From contig DASRAU010000035.1 in NCBI GenBank assembly GCA_035638075.1, positions 1 through 40,393 on the forward strand: a stretch of DNA of 40,393 nucleotides, written 5' to 3'. Origin of the DNA: DASRAU01 sp035638075. GTDB taxonomy: Bacteria > Acidobacteriota > Polarisedimenticolia > Gp22-AA2. Positions within the stretch are counted from its first letter, which is position 1. Each line of letters opens with the position of its first letter. Positions 23,906 through 31,539 of the stretch are shown here, in pieces. The translations under genes and the position numbers were made by a program. The notes under the pieces were generated by a model. That model saw only the letters and a program-made list of their open reading frames with translations. It was not told the DNA's origin and ran no database searches.

Positions 23906-25140
23906 GCGACCTCCACCTGGTCGCCGCCGCCGGAGTCGATCGCCAGCATCACGGTCAGGTACTCGCGCAGGTGGCGGGTGAGGAGGAAATTCTCGCGCAC
24001 GAAGCGGCGCGCCTTCTCCGCCATCAGCGCCACCGCGTTGGGCCGGTTGAGGAGGTAGCGCATGCGGAACGCGGCGCCTTCCGGCGTGTCCACGAGGAAG
24101 CCGGTGTGGTGGTCGACGACCTGCAGGACGATCCCGCCGGCGCGGCCGCCGATGACCGGCTTCCCCTTCCACAGCGCCTCGGTCACCGTCAGCCCGAAGC
24201 CCTCCTTGAGGGATTTCTGCATCACGAGCGAGGCGCGCCGCTGCAGGGCGTTGATCTCGCGGTGCGCGTCGGGCGGCAGGAGCAGGACGTGCACGTCGGG
24301 GTCGTCCGCGCGCGCCTCGCGCACCGCCGCGAGCACCGCGTCCCCTTCCGGGTCGTCGGTGGCGGTCCCGCCCACGAGCACGAGCTGGATCGGCAGGTGG
24401 CGCTTGGCGATGCGGTAGGCCTGGATGACGCCGATCGGGTCCTTGAAGCGGTCGAAGCGGGAGACCTGCACGACCACCGGCCGCGACGGGTCGAGCCCGT
24501 GACGCGCCGCCACCGAGCTCACCTCGGATTCCTCCAGCGGCCGGTTCTTGTCGCTCAGGGGATCGATGCTCGGCGCGATGATGTACTGCGGGTGCGGCAG
24601 GGGCTGGGCGAAGGCGGCCATCGAGTAGACGCTCGCGTCGTAGGGGGCGACGATCGGACGCAGGAACTTCCAGACCGGCCGGTGCGGGCGGCTGACGTCG
24701 ATGTGGCAGCGCCACACCCAGCGGCCGCGGCGCGACGGAAGGTGCCGCAGGATCGCCGCCGGCTGCGGATCGTGGATGAAGACGAAGTCGGCGTCGGCGA
24801 GCGCGGGACCGATGGTCCGGGCCGCCTGGCGGTTCATCTCGTCGTACACCTCGAGCCCGCGCGGCGTCGGCGTCACCGGCACGCCCTGCAGCGCGTTGTG
24901 GAAGGTCTTGGTCACGCCGTAGAACTCCTGCGTCCCCTCGATCACCTCCCAGCCCGCGTCCATCCCCAGGTCGTTCATGAGCGGCACCAGCCGCGCGAGG
25001 ATCTCGGCCACGCCGCCGCCGACGCGCGTGGAGTTGACGTGCACCACCCGGCGGCCGCGCAGCGGCCGCGCCAGCCGCTCGAGCGCGTCGATCACCTCGG
25101 GCCCGGCCGCGTCGGCGTAGTCGCGCAGCGCGACGCTCAC
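23902..25140 (-). CDS. treT: Trehalose glycosyltransferring synthase-like GT4 enzyme
   Basis: A 412-residue GT4 glycosyltransferase. It closely resembles TreT, which makes trehalose directly from a nucleotide-activated glucose and free glucose. The N-terminal VNSTRVGGGVAEIL is the strongest TreT signature; later come WRCHIDVS, VQVSRFDRFKDPIGVIQAYR and the GT4 EGFGLTVTE motif (E-x7-E). The frame is open upstream, but the GTG at 25140 is chosen for its GTGA overlap with the DUF5752 stop and a GGGAG four bases before it. Being next to otsB and otsA means two potential trehalose routes in one transcript. Another GT4 specificity, such as glucosylglycerate-type products, cannot be excluded. Confidence 0.85.
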   Translation of the reverse strand: MSVALRDYADAAGPEVIDALERLARPLRGRRVVHVNSTRVGGGVAEILARLVPLMNDLGMDAGWEVIEGTQEFYGVTKTFHNALQGVPVTPTPRGLEVYDEMNRQAARTIGPALADADFVFIHDPQPAAILRHLPSRRGRWVWRCHIDVSRPHRPVWKFLRPIVAPYDASVYSMAAFAQPLPHPQYIIAPSIDPLSDKNRPLEESEVSSVAARHGLDPSRPVVVQVSRFDRFKDPIGVIQAYRIAKRHLPIQLVLVGGTATDDPEGDAVLAAVREARADDPDVHVLLLPPDAHREINALQRRASLVMQKSLKEGFGLTVTEALWKGKPVIGGRAGGIVLQVVDHHTGFLVDTPEGAAFRMRYLLNRPNAVALMAEKARRFVRENFLLTRHLREYLTVMLAIDSGGGDQVEVA

Positions 25141-25814
25141 GTCGCTCCCTGCGGCGATGCGTCGAGGCAGTCGACGATGCGCGAGCGGGTTTCGCCGAGC
25201 GACCACAGCTGGAAATCCACCTGCGCCAGGCGGTCCGCGAGGGTGCGCCCCTCGTCGCCGAATCCCATCAGCCAGAGGGAGTAGTCGTCCCGCTTCTGCG
25301 GCGAGCGGAAGCGCGCCTCGACGAAGTGGTAGAAGACGCTGCCGGTGGTCGTCCTGGGCAGCATCTCGCGCAGCTCCTTCACGGTGGTGGCGCGCACGCC
25401 GGTGTCGAAATAGACCATCTGCGAGCGCAGGAAGCGGAACTCCATGCCCTCCGGGACGTCGGCGTGGCGCGGGTCCTCGGCGAGGCGCTCCTCGACCACC
25501 TCGATCAGCCGGTCGCGCACGTCCTCGAAGTCGGCGCAGTCGAGCGGGTTGATGACCGACAGCCGCTCGGCGAGCGGCGCGTCGCGCAGCATGCGCCGCG
25601 TCCAGGCGGCGAAATCGTTGCGGTACTCGCGGTCGTCGAACGACGGGCGCAGGAAGGCGTCGTAGAAATGGTGCTGGATGCTGCCGACCGGCACCGCCGC
25701 GAGCTCGGCGCGCAGCTCCCTCAGGTTGCGGGCGATGCGGCCGAGCGAGACGATGGTCAGCGAGCAGTCGCGGAAGCGGAACGGCTCGGGGTGAGGAATC
25801 GCGCCCGGAGTCAC
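25137..25814 (-). CDS. DUF5752-like protein of unknown function
   Basis: A 225-residue soluble protein that I recognise as DUF5752-like, a family I recall next to trehalose glycosyltransferases. The sequence is made of two similar halves, each with a histidine-containing segment before an R-x-D pair. The first half has GSIQHHFYDAFLRPSF and YRNDFAAW; the second has GSVFYHFVEARFRSP and DDYSLWLMG. This suggests an internal duplication. It has no signal peptide or membrane segment. The GTG at 25814 has no clear Shine-Dalgarno and may start a near-leaderless message from the promoter just upstream. The stop overlaps treT (GTGA), so a direct role in trehalose synthesis or its control is plausible but unproven. 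Confidence 0.75.
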   Translation of the reverse strand: MTPGAIPHPEPFRFRDCSLTIVSLGRIARNLRELRAELAAVPVGSIQHHFYDAFLRPSFDDREYRNDFAAWTRRMLRDAPLAERLSVINPLDCADFEDVRDRLIEVVEERLAEDPRHADVPEGMEFRFLRSQMVYFDTGVRATTVKELREMLPRTTTGSVFYHFVEARFRSPQKRDDYSLWLMGFGDEGRTLADRLAQVDFQLWSLGETRSRIVDCLDASPQGAT

Positions 25815-25819
25815 GCACG

Positions 25820-25848
25820 ATTCTGAACGAGCGATGCGCAGCCGGCAA
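25820..25848 (-). promoter_or_regulatory. Possible internal promoter for the DUF5752-trehalose genes
   Basis: In the 60-base gap after the second aminotransferase, the minus strand reads TTGCCG (25848-25843), 17 bases, then CAGAAT (25825-25820). Each box matches 4 of 6 consensus bases. The predicted start point falls near the GTG at 25814. The octamer CGATTCTG also occurs twice in this gap region (25818-25825 and 25861-25868, plus strand). Confidence 0.3.
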
Positions 25849-25874
25849 GTCGCCGCCGCGCGATTCTGTCGGGC

Positions 25875-27146
25875 TCAGGCAGACAGCGACGTCAGGGATT
25901 CTCCGAGCGCGGCGACCAGGCGGTCGAGATACTCCTCGGGAATGTTGAGCGGCGGCTCGATGCGGATGACCTCCGGCTTGTTGAGCGCGTAGGCCACGAG
26001 GATGCGCCGGCCGTAGAGTGCCTCGGCGAGTGCTCCGCCCAGCGTCTCGTCGCGCATCTCGATGCCGAGCAGCAGCCCCTGGCCGCGCACCTCGCGGATC
26101 GCCTTCGGGTGCTTCTCCTGGAGCCCGCGCAGGCGCTTCAGGAGGTCGGCGCCGAGGCGCGCCGAGCGCTCCGGCAGGCGGTCGCGCACGGTGATCTCGA
26201 TGGCCATCGCGGCGGCGGTCGCGGCCAGCGGGTTGTTCCCGAACGTTGAAGAGTGGAACATCGGGTTCTCGTGGAAGGCTTCGTAGATCGCATCGGTGGT
26301 CGTGAACGACCCGCACGGGATGACCCCTCCCGACAGCGCCTTGGCGAGGCACAGGATGTCGGGCACGACCCCGGTCAGGTTGACGCCGAACAGCGCCCCG
26401 ATGCGGCCGAGCCCCGTCTGCACCTCGTCGGCGATGAGCAGCGCCCCGTGCCGCGTGCAGATCGCGCGCGCCTTCGGCAGGTAGTCGGCCGGGGGGACGA
26501 TGACGCCTCCCTCCCCCTGCACCGGCTCGAGGATCACCGCGGCGGTGTCGCCGCCGACGGCTTTCTCCAGGGCCGCGGCGTCGCCGTACGGCACGAAATC
26601 AACGTCTTGAAGCAGCGGCGCGAACGGCGCGCGGAACACCTGGCGCCCGGTGACCGAGAGCGACCCCAGCGACTTGCCGTGGAAGGCATTGTGGGTGGAG
26701 ACGAACTTCGCGCGCCTGGTGTGCAGACGCGCCACCTTGAGGGCCCCTTCCACCGCCTCGGTGCCGCTGTTGCAGAAGAAGGTGCGCTTCAGGTTGCCCG
26801 GGGCGACCGAAGCCAGCCGCCGCGCCGCCTCGGCCGTGATCGGGTTGACCAGGTACTGGCTGTGCAGGGGCATGCGGTCCATCTGCGACTTGACGGCGGC
26901 GATGACCTCGGGATGACGGTGCCCGAGCGAGAAGATCCCGTAGCCGCCGAGGCAGTCGATGTACTCGTCGCCGTAGATGTTGCGGATGATCGACCCCTCG
27001 CCGCTCCACTCGACGAGGTGGCGGTCCCGGTCGCGGTCCTTCTTCTTCGGGAAGCGGCGCAGGTACTCGTTCCAGTTGTCGATCCCCTCGGCGGCGATGG
27101 CGTCCTGTGCCGCGCGGTCGAGCGGTCCTTCGATGGGGAGCTTCAC
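25875..27146 (-). CDS. Putrescine aminotransferase-like class-III aminotransferase (second copy)
   Basis: A 423-residue PLP class-III aminotransferase. Motifs are FCNSGTEAVEGALKVAR, AFHGKSLGSLS, VILEPVQGEGGV, IADEVQTGLGRIG and the PLP Lys in CLAKALSGGVIP. It parallels the gene directly upstream along its whole length (DCLGGYGIFSLGHRHPEV against DCLGGFGIYSAGIRHPKI), so the pair is a tandem duplication that has diverged. It lacks the long basic N terminus of that copy. The GTG at 27146 overlaps the upstream stop as GTGA. Substrate candidates are putrescine, cadaverine and other diamines; the two copies may differ in specificity or form a hetero-oligomer. I leave the symbol blank because the specificity is not settled. 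Confidence 0.82.
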   Translation of the reverse strand: MKLPIEGPLDRAAQDAIAAEGIDNWNEYLRRFPKKKDRDRDRHLVEWSGEGSIIRNIYGDEYIDCLGGYGIFSLGHRHPEVIAAVKSQMDRMPLHSQYLVNPITAEAARRLASVAPGNLKRTFFCNSGTEAVEGALKVARLHTRRAKFVSTHNAFHGKSLGSLSVTGRQVFRAPFAPLLQDVDFVPYGDAAALEKAVGGDTAAVILEPVQGEGGVIVPPADYLPKARAICTRHGALLIADEVQTGLGRIGALFGVNLTGVVPDILCLAKALSGGVIPCGSFTTTDAIYEAFHENPMFHSSTFGNNPLAATAAAMAIEITVRDRLPERSARLGADLLKRLRGLQEKHPKAIREVRGQGLLLGIEMRDETLGGALAEALYGRRILVAYALNKPEVIRIEPPLNIPEEYLDRLVAALGESLTSLSA

Positions 27147-28708
27147 GTCAGGCTCTTGAGGGTGTCGTCGAGACGGTTGAGGACTTCGTCCACCTGCTCC
27201 TGCGGGATCGCCAGCGCCGGCTCGATGCGGATGGTCTTGGCGTTGAGCAGCGTCCCGGCGACCAGCACGCCGCGCCGGAAGAGCCCCGAGGCGACCGCGT
27301 AGCCGAACTCGGTGTCGTTGAACTCGACGCCGATGAGCAGCCCCTTGCCGCGCACGTCGAGGATGACGTCCGAGTAGCGCGCCTGGATGTCGCGCAGCCC
27401 CTGCAGGAACGCCGCTCCCCGCTCCGCCGCCTGCCCGGGCAGATCCTCGGACAGCGTCACGTGGATGGCGGCGATGCCGGCGGCGCACGCCAGGGGGTTG
27501 CCGCCGAAGGTCGAGGAGTGCAGGAACGGGTTCTGCTCGAGCACCTTCCAGATCTCCGGCGTGGAGATGAAGGCCGACAGCGGCATCACCCCGCCGCCGA
27601 GCGCCTTGCCGAGACACATGATGTCGGGCACCACGTCCCAGTGGTCGACGCCGAACATCTTCCCGGTGCGCCCCATGCCGGTCTGCACCTCGTCGGCGAT
27701 GAGCAGCACGTCGAACTCGTCGCAGATCGCCCGCAGGCGCGGCCAGTAGTCGTCGGGCGGCACGATCGCCCCCGCCTCTCCCTGCACCGGCTCGGCCACG
27801 ACGGCGGCGATGTCGGCCCCGACGTCGCGCGCTTTCTTGAGCTGCCACTCCACCTCGTCGGCGTCGCCGAACTCGACGAAGTAGACGTCCTGCAGGAGCG
27901 GCTCGAAGGCGATGCGGAACTCCGCCTTCCCCATCAGCGACAACGAGCCGTACGACTTGCCGTGGAAGCCGCGGATGGTCGAGATGAACCCCGACTTCTC
28001 GGTGTAGAGGCGGGCCAGCTTCATCGCCCCCTCCACCGCGTCGGTGCCGTTGTTGATGAAGAAGCACTTCTGCAGGTTGCCGGGGGCGACCTCCCCCAGA
28101 AGCTCGGCGAGCGCGCCGCGCAGCGGGTCGAGCAGCTCCTGACTCGACAGCGGCATGCGGTCGAGCTGGGCGCGCACGGCCTCGACGATCTTCGGATGGC
28201 GGATGCCGGCGCTGTAGATGCCGAAGCCGCCGAGGCAATCGATGTACTGCCGGCCGGCGATGTCCTCGAGCATCGTGCCCTGGCCGGTCCATTCGATGGA
28301 GGCGAACTGCTCGGCCTCGGCGACCGACTTGCGATAGGCCAGGAAGCCCGAGTTGAAGTAGGTGGAGAACGACTTGACGGTCTCCTTGATCACCCGTTTT
28401 TTCTGGGCGGTGGAGAGCCGGTCCCCCCTGGCGATGAGATCGAGCCAGCGGCCCGACTCGGCGATCACCTTCTCGACCGAGAAGCGCCGGGCGCTTCTCC
28501 GGGCCCGGGCCTTGGCGCGGGCGCGGCGGCTCGCCGGCACGGCCTGCACCTGGGGCTCGACCGCCTGCAGTTCTTGGCCTTCGTCCTCGCCCCCCGGGAC
28601 GACCACCGGGCCGTTGTCCTTCCGGCGGGCCCGGATCGCTGCCTGCAGGGGATGAACGGGCGGGTTCTTGAGGGTCCCCCTCGGATCACGCCTGGTCCCG
28701 CTCTTCAT
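27143..28708 (-). CDS. patA: Putrescine aminotransferase-like class-III aminotransferase with basic N-terminal extension
   Basis: A 521-residue PLP aminotransferase that probably converts putrescine to 4-aminobutanal. The PatA-type lead-in VIKETVKSFSTYFNSGFL starts near residue 105, followed by NNGTDAVEGAMKLAR, GFHGKSYGSLS, VAEPVQGEAGA, IADEVQTGMGRTG and the PLP Lys in CLGKALGGGVMP. The enzyme core starts only at residue ~75. Before it lies an Arg/Lys/Ala-rich extension (ARAKARARRSARR), making it about 60 residues longer than the E. coli enzyme. The start is supported by AGAGG at 28716-28720, seven bases before the ATG, and by the promoter at 28832-28861. It is the first gene of the polyamine/trehalose operon. 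Confidence 0.82.
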   Translation of the reverse strand: MKSGTRRDPRGTLKNPPVHPLQAAIRARRKDNGPVVVPGGEDEGQELQAVEPQVQAVPASRRARAKARARRSARRFSVEKVIAESGRWLDLIARGDRLSTAQKKRVIKETVKSFSTYFNSGFLAYRKSVAEAEQFASIEWTGQGTMLEDIAGRQYIDCLGGFGIYSAGIRHPKIVEAVRAQLDRMPLSSQELLDPLRGALAELLGEVAPGNLQKCFFINNGTDAVEGAMKLARLYTEKSGFISTIRGFHGKSYGSLSLMGKAEFRIAFEPLLQDVYFVEFGDADEVEWQLKKARDVGADIAAVVAEPVQGEAGAIVPPDDYWPRLRAICDEFDVLLIADEVQTGMGRTGKMFGVDHWDVVPDIMCLGKALGGGVMPLSAFISTPEIWKVLEQNPFLHSSTFGGNPLACAAGIAAIHVTLSEDLPGQAAERGAAFLQGLRDIQARYSDVILDVRGKGLLIGVEFNDTEFGYAVASGLFRRGVLVAGTLLNAKTIRIEPALAIPQEQVDEVLNRLDDTLKSLT

Positions 28709-28715
28709 AACGCAA

Positions 28716-28720
28716 CCTCT
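28716..28720 (-). promoter_or_regulatory. Ribosome-binding site that fixes the long start of patA
   Basis: AGAGG on the minus strand, seven bases before the ATG at 28708. It supports translation of the basic N-terminal extension rather than a start nearer the enzyme core. Confidence 0.55.
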
Positions 28721-28831
28721 TTCTTCACAACGATTTACTGCGATGCCAGTGGCGTCGTGTGAAGTCCCTAGAGGTCGAAGAGAAGGGGGTGATCGGCTCT
28801 GAGCATGGCGGAACCTCGGAAGGCGTCCGTC

Positions 28832-28861
28832 ATCGTAGCAGAGCGATTTTCAGACGGTCAA
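28832..28861 (-). promoter_or_regulatory. Sigma70-like promoter of the polyamine/trehalose operon
   Basis: Minus strand TTGACC (28861-28856), an 18-base spacer, then TACGAT (28837-28832). Each box matches 5 or 4 of 6 consensus bases. It lies between the response regulator stop and patA and leaves a leader of about 115 bases. Nothing else is recognised in the 166-base gap 28709-28874, and no terminator hairpin separates it from the upstream regulator gene. Confidence 0.55.
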
Positions 28862-28874
28862 GGCTGAGGGCGTC

Positions 28875-29576
28875 CTACGGTCCGCCCCGTGAACCACGCG
28901 ATGCAGGGGGCTTCTGGGGGACAGGAGCCTCCACCATGCCGCGGCTCAGGGCGTAGCGGGTCAGCCCGGCCGCGTTGTGGATCTTGAGCTTGGTCATGAT
29001 GCGGGCCCGGTGGGCCTCGACCGTCTTGATCGACAGGCGCAGCTCGGTGGCGATGAGCTTGTTGGTGTAGCCCTCCGACACGAGCTGCAGCACCTCGCGC
29101 TCCCTCGGGGTCAGGAGGTCGTCCCCGTCCGGCGGCTTGCCGCCGTCCAGGTACCCGTCCACCACGGGCCCGGAGATGGCCGGGTGCAGGTAGCAGCCCC
29201 CGGCATGCACGGCCCGCACGGCGGTCAGGAGCTCCGAGAACGGCGCCTCCTTGGGAACGTAGCCGCGCGCCCCCGCCCGCAGCAGCGCCCGGACGTGGTG
29301 CTCTTCCTGGTGCACCGTGAGGGCCACGATCCGCGTGCCCGGGCTGGCGCTGTTGATGCGCTGGGTCGCCTCGAAGCCGTTCAGCCGCGGCATGGAGATG
29401 TCCATGATCACCACGTCCGGCTTGAGGGCGATGACCTGGTGCACCGCCTCGCGGCCGTTGCGCGCCTCGCCGATCACCTTGATGTCGGCCTCCTTCTCGA
29501 GGAGGGATCGCAGCCCCTGCCGCACCAGGGTGTGGTCGTCGGCGAGCAGGACGCGGATCTTCCCGCTCGCGCTCAC
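28875..29576 (-). CDS. NarL/FixJ-family response regulator
   Basis: A 233-residue response regulator. The receiver (about 7-125) has the acidic pair LLADDHT, the phospho-acceptor Asp at 59 (IMDISMP), a Thr in VALTVHQ and the Lys in VPKEA. The LuxR-type helix-turn-helix (about 155-215) has LTPREREVLQLVSEGYTNKLIATEL and KTVEAHRARIMTKL. A short Pro/Arg tail follows. The GTG at 29576 overlaps the kinase stop (GTGA), so the pair is co-translated. It lies directly upstream of the polyamine/trehalose promoter on the same strand; regulation of that operon is a reasonable but untested guess. Confidence 0.93.
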   Translation of the reverse strand: MSASGKIRVLLADDHTLVRQGLRSLLEKEADIKVIGEARNGREAVHQVIALKPDVVIMDISMPRLNGFEATQRINSASPGTRIVALTVHQEEHHVRALLRAGARGYVPKEAPFSELLTAVRAVHAGGCYLHPAISGPVVDGYLDGGKPPDGDDLLTPREREVLQLVSEGYTNKLIATELRLSIKTVEAHRARIMTKLKIHNAAGLTRYALSRGMVEAPVPQKPPASRGSRGGP

Positions 29577-30406
29577 GATCGACCCCCTCCGGGGGTTCCG
29601 GGGAGAGGCTGGCGCGGGCGCAGCGTCACGACCAGGCGTGTGCCGCGTCCCGTCGAGGTGAGCCGCAGGGCGCCGCCGACATCGCGCACCCGGCGGCGCA
29701 TGCCGGACAGACCGAGGCCGCCGCGGTCCCGCGTGACCGCCCGTCCGCCGGAGCGCACCAGCCCGATGCCGTCGTCGACGATGCTCATCACCATGCCGTC
29801 CTCCGAGCATACCAGCCGGACGGCCACGCTTCTCGCGCGGGCGTGGGTCGCCACGTTGGTGAGCGACTCCTGGAGGATCCGGAACAGCAGCGCCTGGGCG
29901 TCCTGGCAGAGGGGCAGCGCCCCTCCTTCGATGACGAAGCGGGTCGTCGCCCCGGTGCGCCGGGAAAAGACGCGCAGGAGATCGCGCATCGCCGGCTCGA
30001 AGCCCCGGGCGTCGATCGCGAACGGCTGCAGATCGGCGGCGATGCGGCGCGTCTCGGCGAGCGTGCGGGAGACGATCCGGCTGGTGTCGTGCAGGATGCG
30101 CCGCACCTCGCGCGGTCCCCCGCGGGCCCAGGCCTCGAGCAGCTCGAGGTTGTAGCGCGCGGCGGCCATCGCCTGGCCGATTTCGTCGTGCAGATCGGCC
30201 GCGATGCGGCGCCGTTCACGGCGCAGCGCGCGCGCCACGGCCACGGAGACGGAAGGAACACGTGTGCTGCCCGCGCCGCCCCGCCGGGGACGGCGCGCAC
30301 GGGATGCCTCTGTTGAATCGTCGTCCGCTCTCACACGACTCCACGGGAGCGTCCGGCGCGGCGAAGCCAGAGCGAGTGGCGTCATTCTGGGGGGGGCGGC
30401 GCTCAC
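29573..30406 (-). CDS. Soluble HisKA_3-family histidine kinase
   Basis: A 277-residue NarX/LiaS-type kinase without any visible sensor domain or membrane segment. The basic N terminus (about 1-60) leads to the dimerisation helix with the phospho-acceptor His (RRIAADLHDEIGQAMA, about 73). The ATPase has FRILQESLTNVATHARA, DDGIGL and GGLGLSGMRRR. The GTG at 30406 overlaps the epimerase stop as GTGA; an alternative ATG at 30385 would remove seven residues. The lack of a sensor suggests it receives its signal from a partner or a cytoplasmic cue. It phosphorylates, presumably, the regulator encoded immediately after it. Confidence 0.88.
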   Translation of the reverse strand: MSAAPPRMTPLALASPRRTLPWSRVRADDDSTEASRARRPRRGGAGSTRVPSVSVAVARALRRERRRIAADLHDEIGQAMAAARYNLELLEAWARGGPREVRRILHDTSRIVSRTLAETRRIAADLQPFAIDARGFEPAMRDLLRVFSRRTGATTRFVIEGGALPLCQDAQALLFRILQESLTNVATHARARSVAVRLVCSEDGMVMSIVDDGIGLVRSGGRAVTRDRGGLGLSGMRRRVRDVGGALRLTSTGRGTRLVVTLRPRQPLPGTPGGGRS

Positions 30407-31539
30407 CTGTCAATCCTCGCGGGACCGCTTTGGCGTGCCAGCACCGCGGCGATGCGATCGGCGGCACGCCCGTCCCAGAGCGGAATCGCGGGCGGCTTGC
30501 GGCGCCGCGCGCCGAGTGCTTTGCTCGCCTCGCGCACGATGCGCCCCGTGTCGGTGCCGACGAGCCGGTTGGTGCCGCGGGTCAAGGTGATGGGACGCTC
30601 GGTGTTCTCGCGCAGCGTCAGGCACGGAACGCCGAGGATGGTGGTCTCCTCCTGGATGCCGCCCGAATCCGTCAGCACGAGCGCGGCGTGCTTCTGCAGA
30701 TGGAGAAAGTCGAGATAGCCGAGCGGCTCGACGATGCGGAGGCCGGAATCGCCGGAGCCGCCTTCCGCCGGCGCCAGCCGCCGCAGGCGCTCGGCGGTGC
30801 GCGGATGCGCCGGGAAGAGCACCGGGAGGCGCTGCCCGATCCGGCGCAGCGCCGTGAGGATGCGCCGCAGGGTCGGCTCGTCGTCCACGTTCGACGGGCG
30901 GTGCAGGGTCAGGAGCGCGTACGGCGGCTGCAGCCGCAGGCGCTCGAGCACGGACGAGGCGTCGGCGCGGGCCGCGAACGCCTTGAGCGTGTCGATCATC
31001 AGGTTGCCGACGCGGTGGATGCGGCGGCGCGGCACCCCTTCCCTGCGCAGGTTGGCGTCCGCGTCGGGCGAGGTGGTGAACAGGAGATCGGACAGCGCGT
31101 CGGTCACCAGCCGGTTGACCTCCTCCGGCATCTCCCGATCGAACGATCGCAGACCCGCCTCGACGTGCGCCACCGGGATCGGCGGGCTCAGCTTCGACGC
31201 CACCAGCGCGCAGCCGGCGGTGGAGTTGACGTCGCCGACCACGACGACCCGATCGGGCTTCGTCTCCAGGATCACCGGCTCGAACGCTTCCATGATGCGC
31301 GCGGTCTGCACGGCGTGGCTGCCCGAACCGATCCCGAGGTGCCTGTCGGGGGGCGGGATCCCCAGCTCGTCGAAGAAGACGTCCGACATCGCCTCGTCGT
31401 AATGCTGGCCGGTGTGGACGAGGAGCGGCTCGAAGCGCTCCGGACGGCGCCGCAGGGCGCGCAGGAGCGGCGCCACCTTCATGAAATTCGGCCGCGCCCC
31501 GGCGACCAGCAGGAGGCGCTGCCGCCGGCGTGGCTTCAT
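30403..31539 (-). CDS. wecB: UDP-N-acetylglucosamine 2-epimerase (non-hydrolysing)
   Basis: A 378-residue epimerase that interconverts UDP-GlcNAc and UDP-ManNAc, or a related uronate pair, for surface polysaccharide. Motifs are GARPNFMKVAP, LVHTGQHYD, VVGDVNSTAGCALVA, HVEAGLRSFDREMPEEVNR, LTLHRPSNVD and TDSGGIQEE. The ATG at 31539 overlaps the DegT aminotransferase stop as ATGA. That neighbour makes a WbpI-like role possible: 2-epimerisation of a 2,3-diamino sugar uronate, with the neighbour as WbpE. The dehydrogenases and acetyltransferase of that pathway are not in this window, so the symbol is given only at family level. Confidence 0.88.
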   Translation of the reverse strand: MKPRRRQRLLLVAGARPNFMKVAPLLRALRRRPERFEPLLVHTGQHYDEAMSDVFFDELGIPPPDRHLGIGSGSHAVQTARIMEAFEPVILETKPDRVVVVGDVNSTAGCALVASKLSPPIPVAHVEAGLRSFDREMPEEVNRLVTDALSDLLFTTSPDADANLRREGVPRRRIHRVGNLMIDTLKAFAARADASSVLERLRLQPPYALLTLHRPSNVDDEPTLRRILTALRRIGQRLPVLFPAHPRTAERLRRLAPAEGGSGDSGLRIVEPLGYLDFLHLQKHAALVLTDSGGIQEETTILGVPCLTLRENTERPITLTRGTNRLVGTDTGRIVREASKALGARRRKPPAIPLWDGRAADRIAAVLARQSGPARIDR

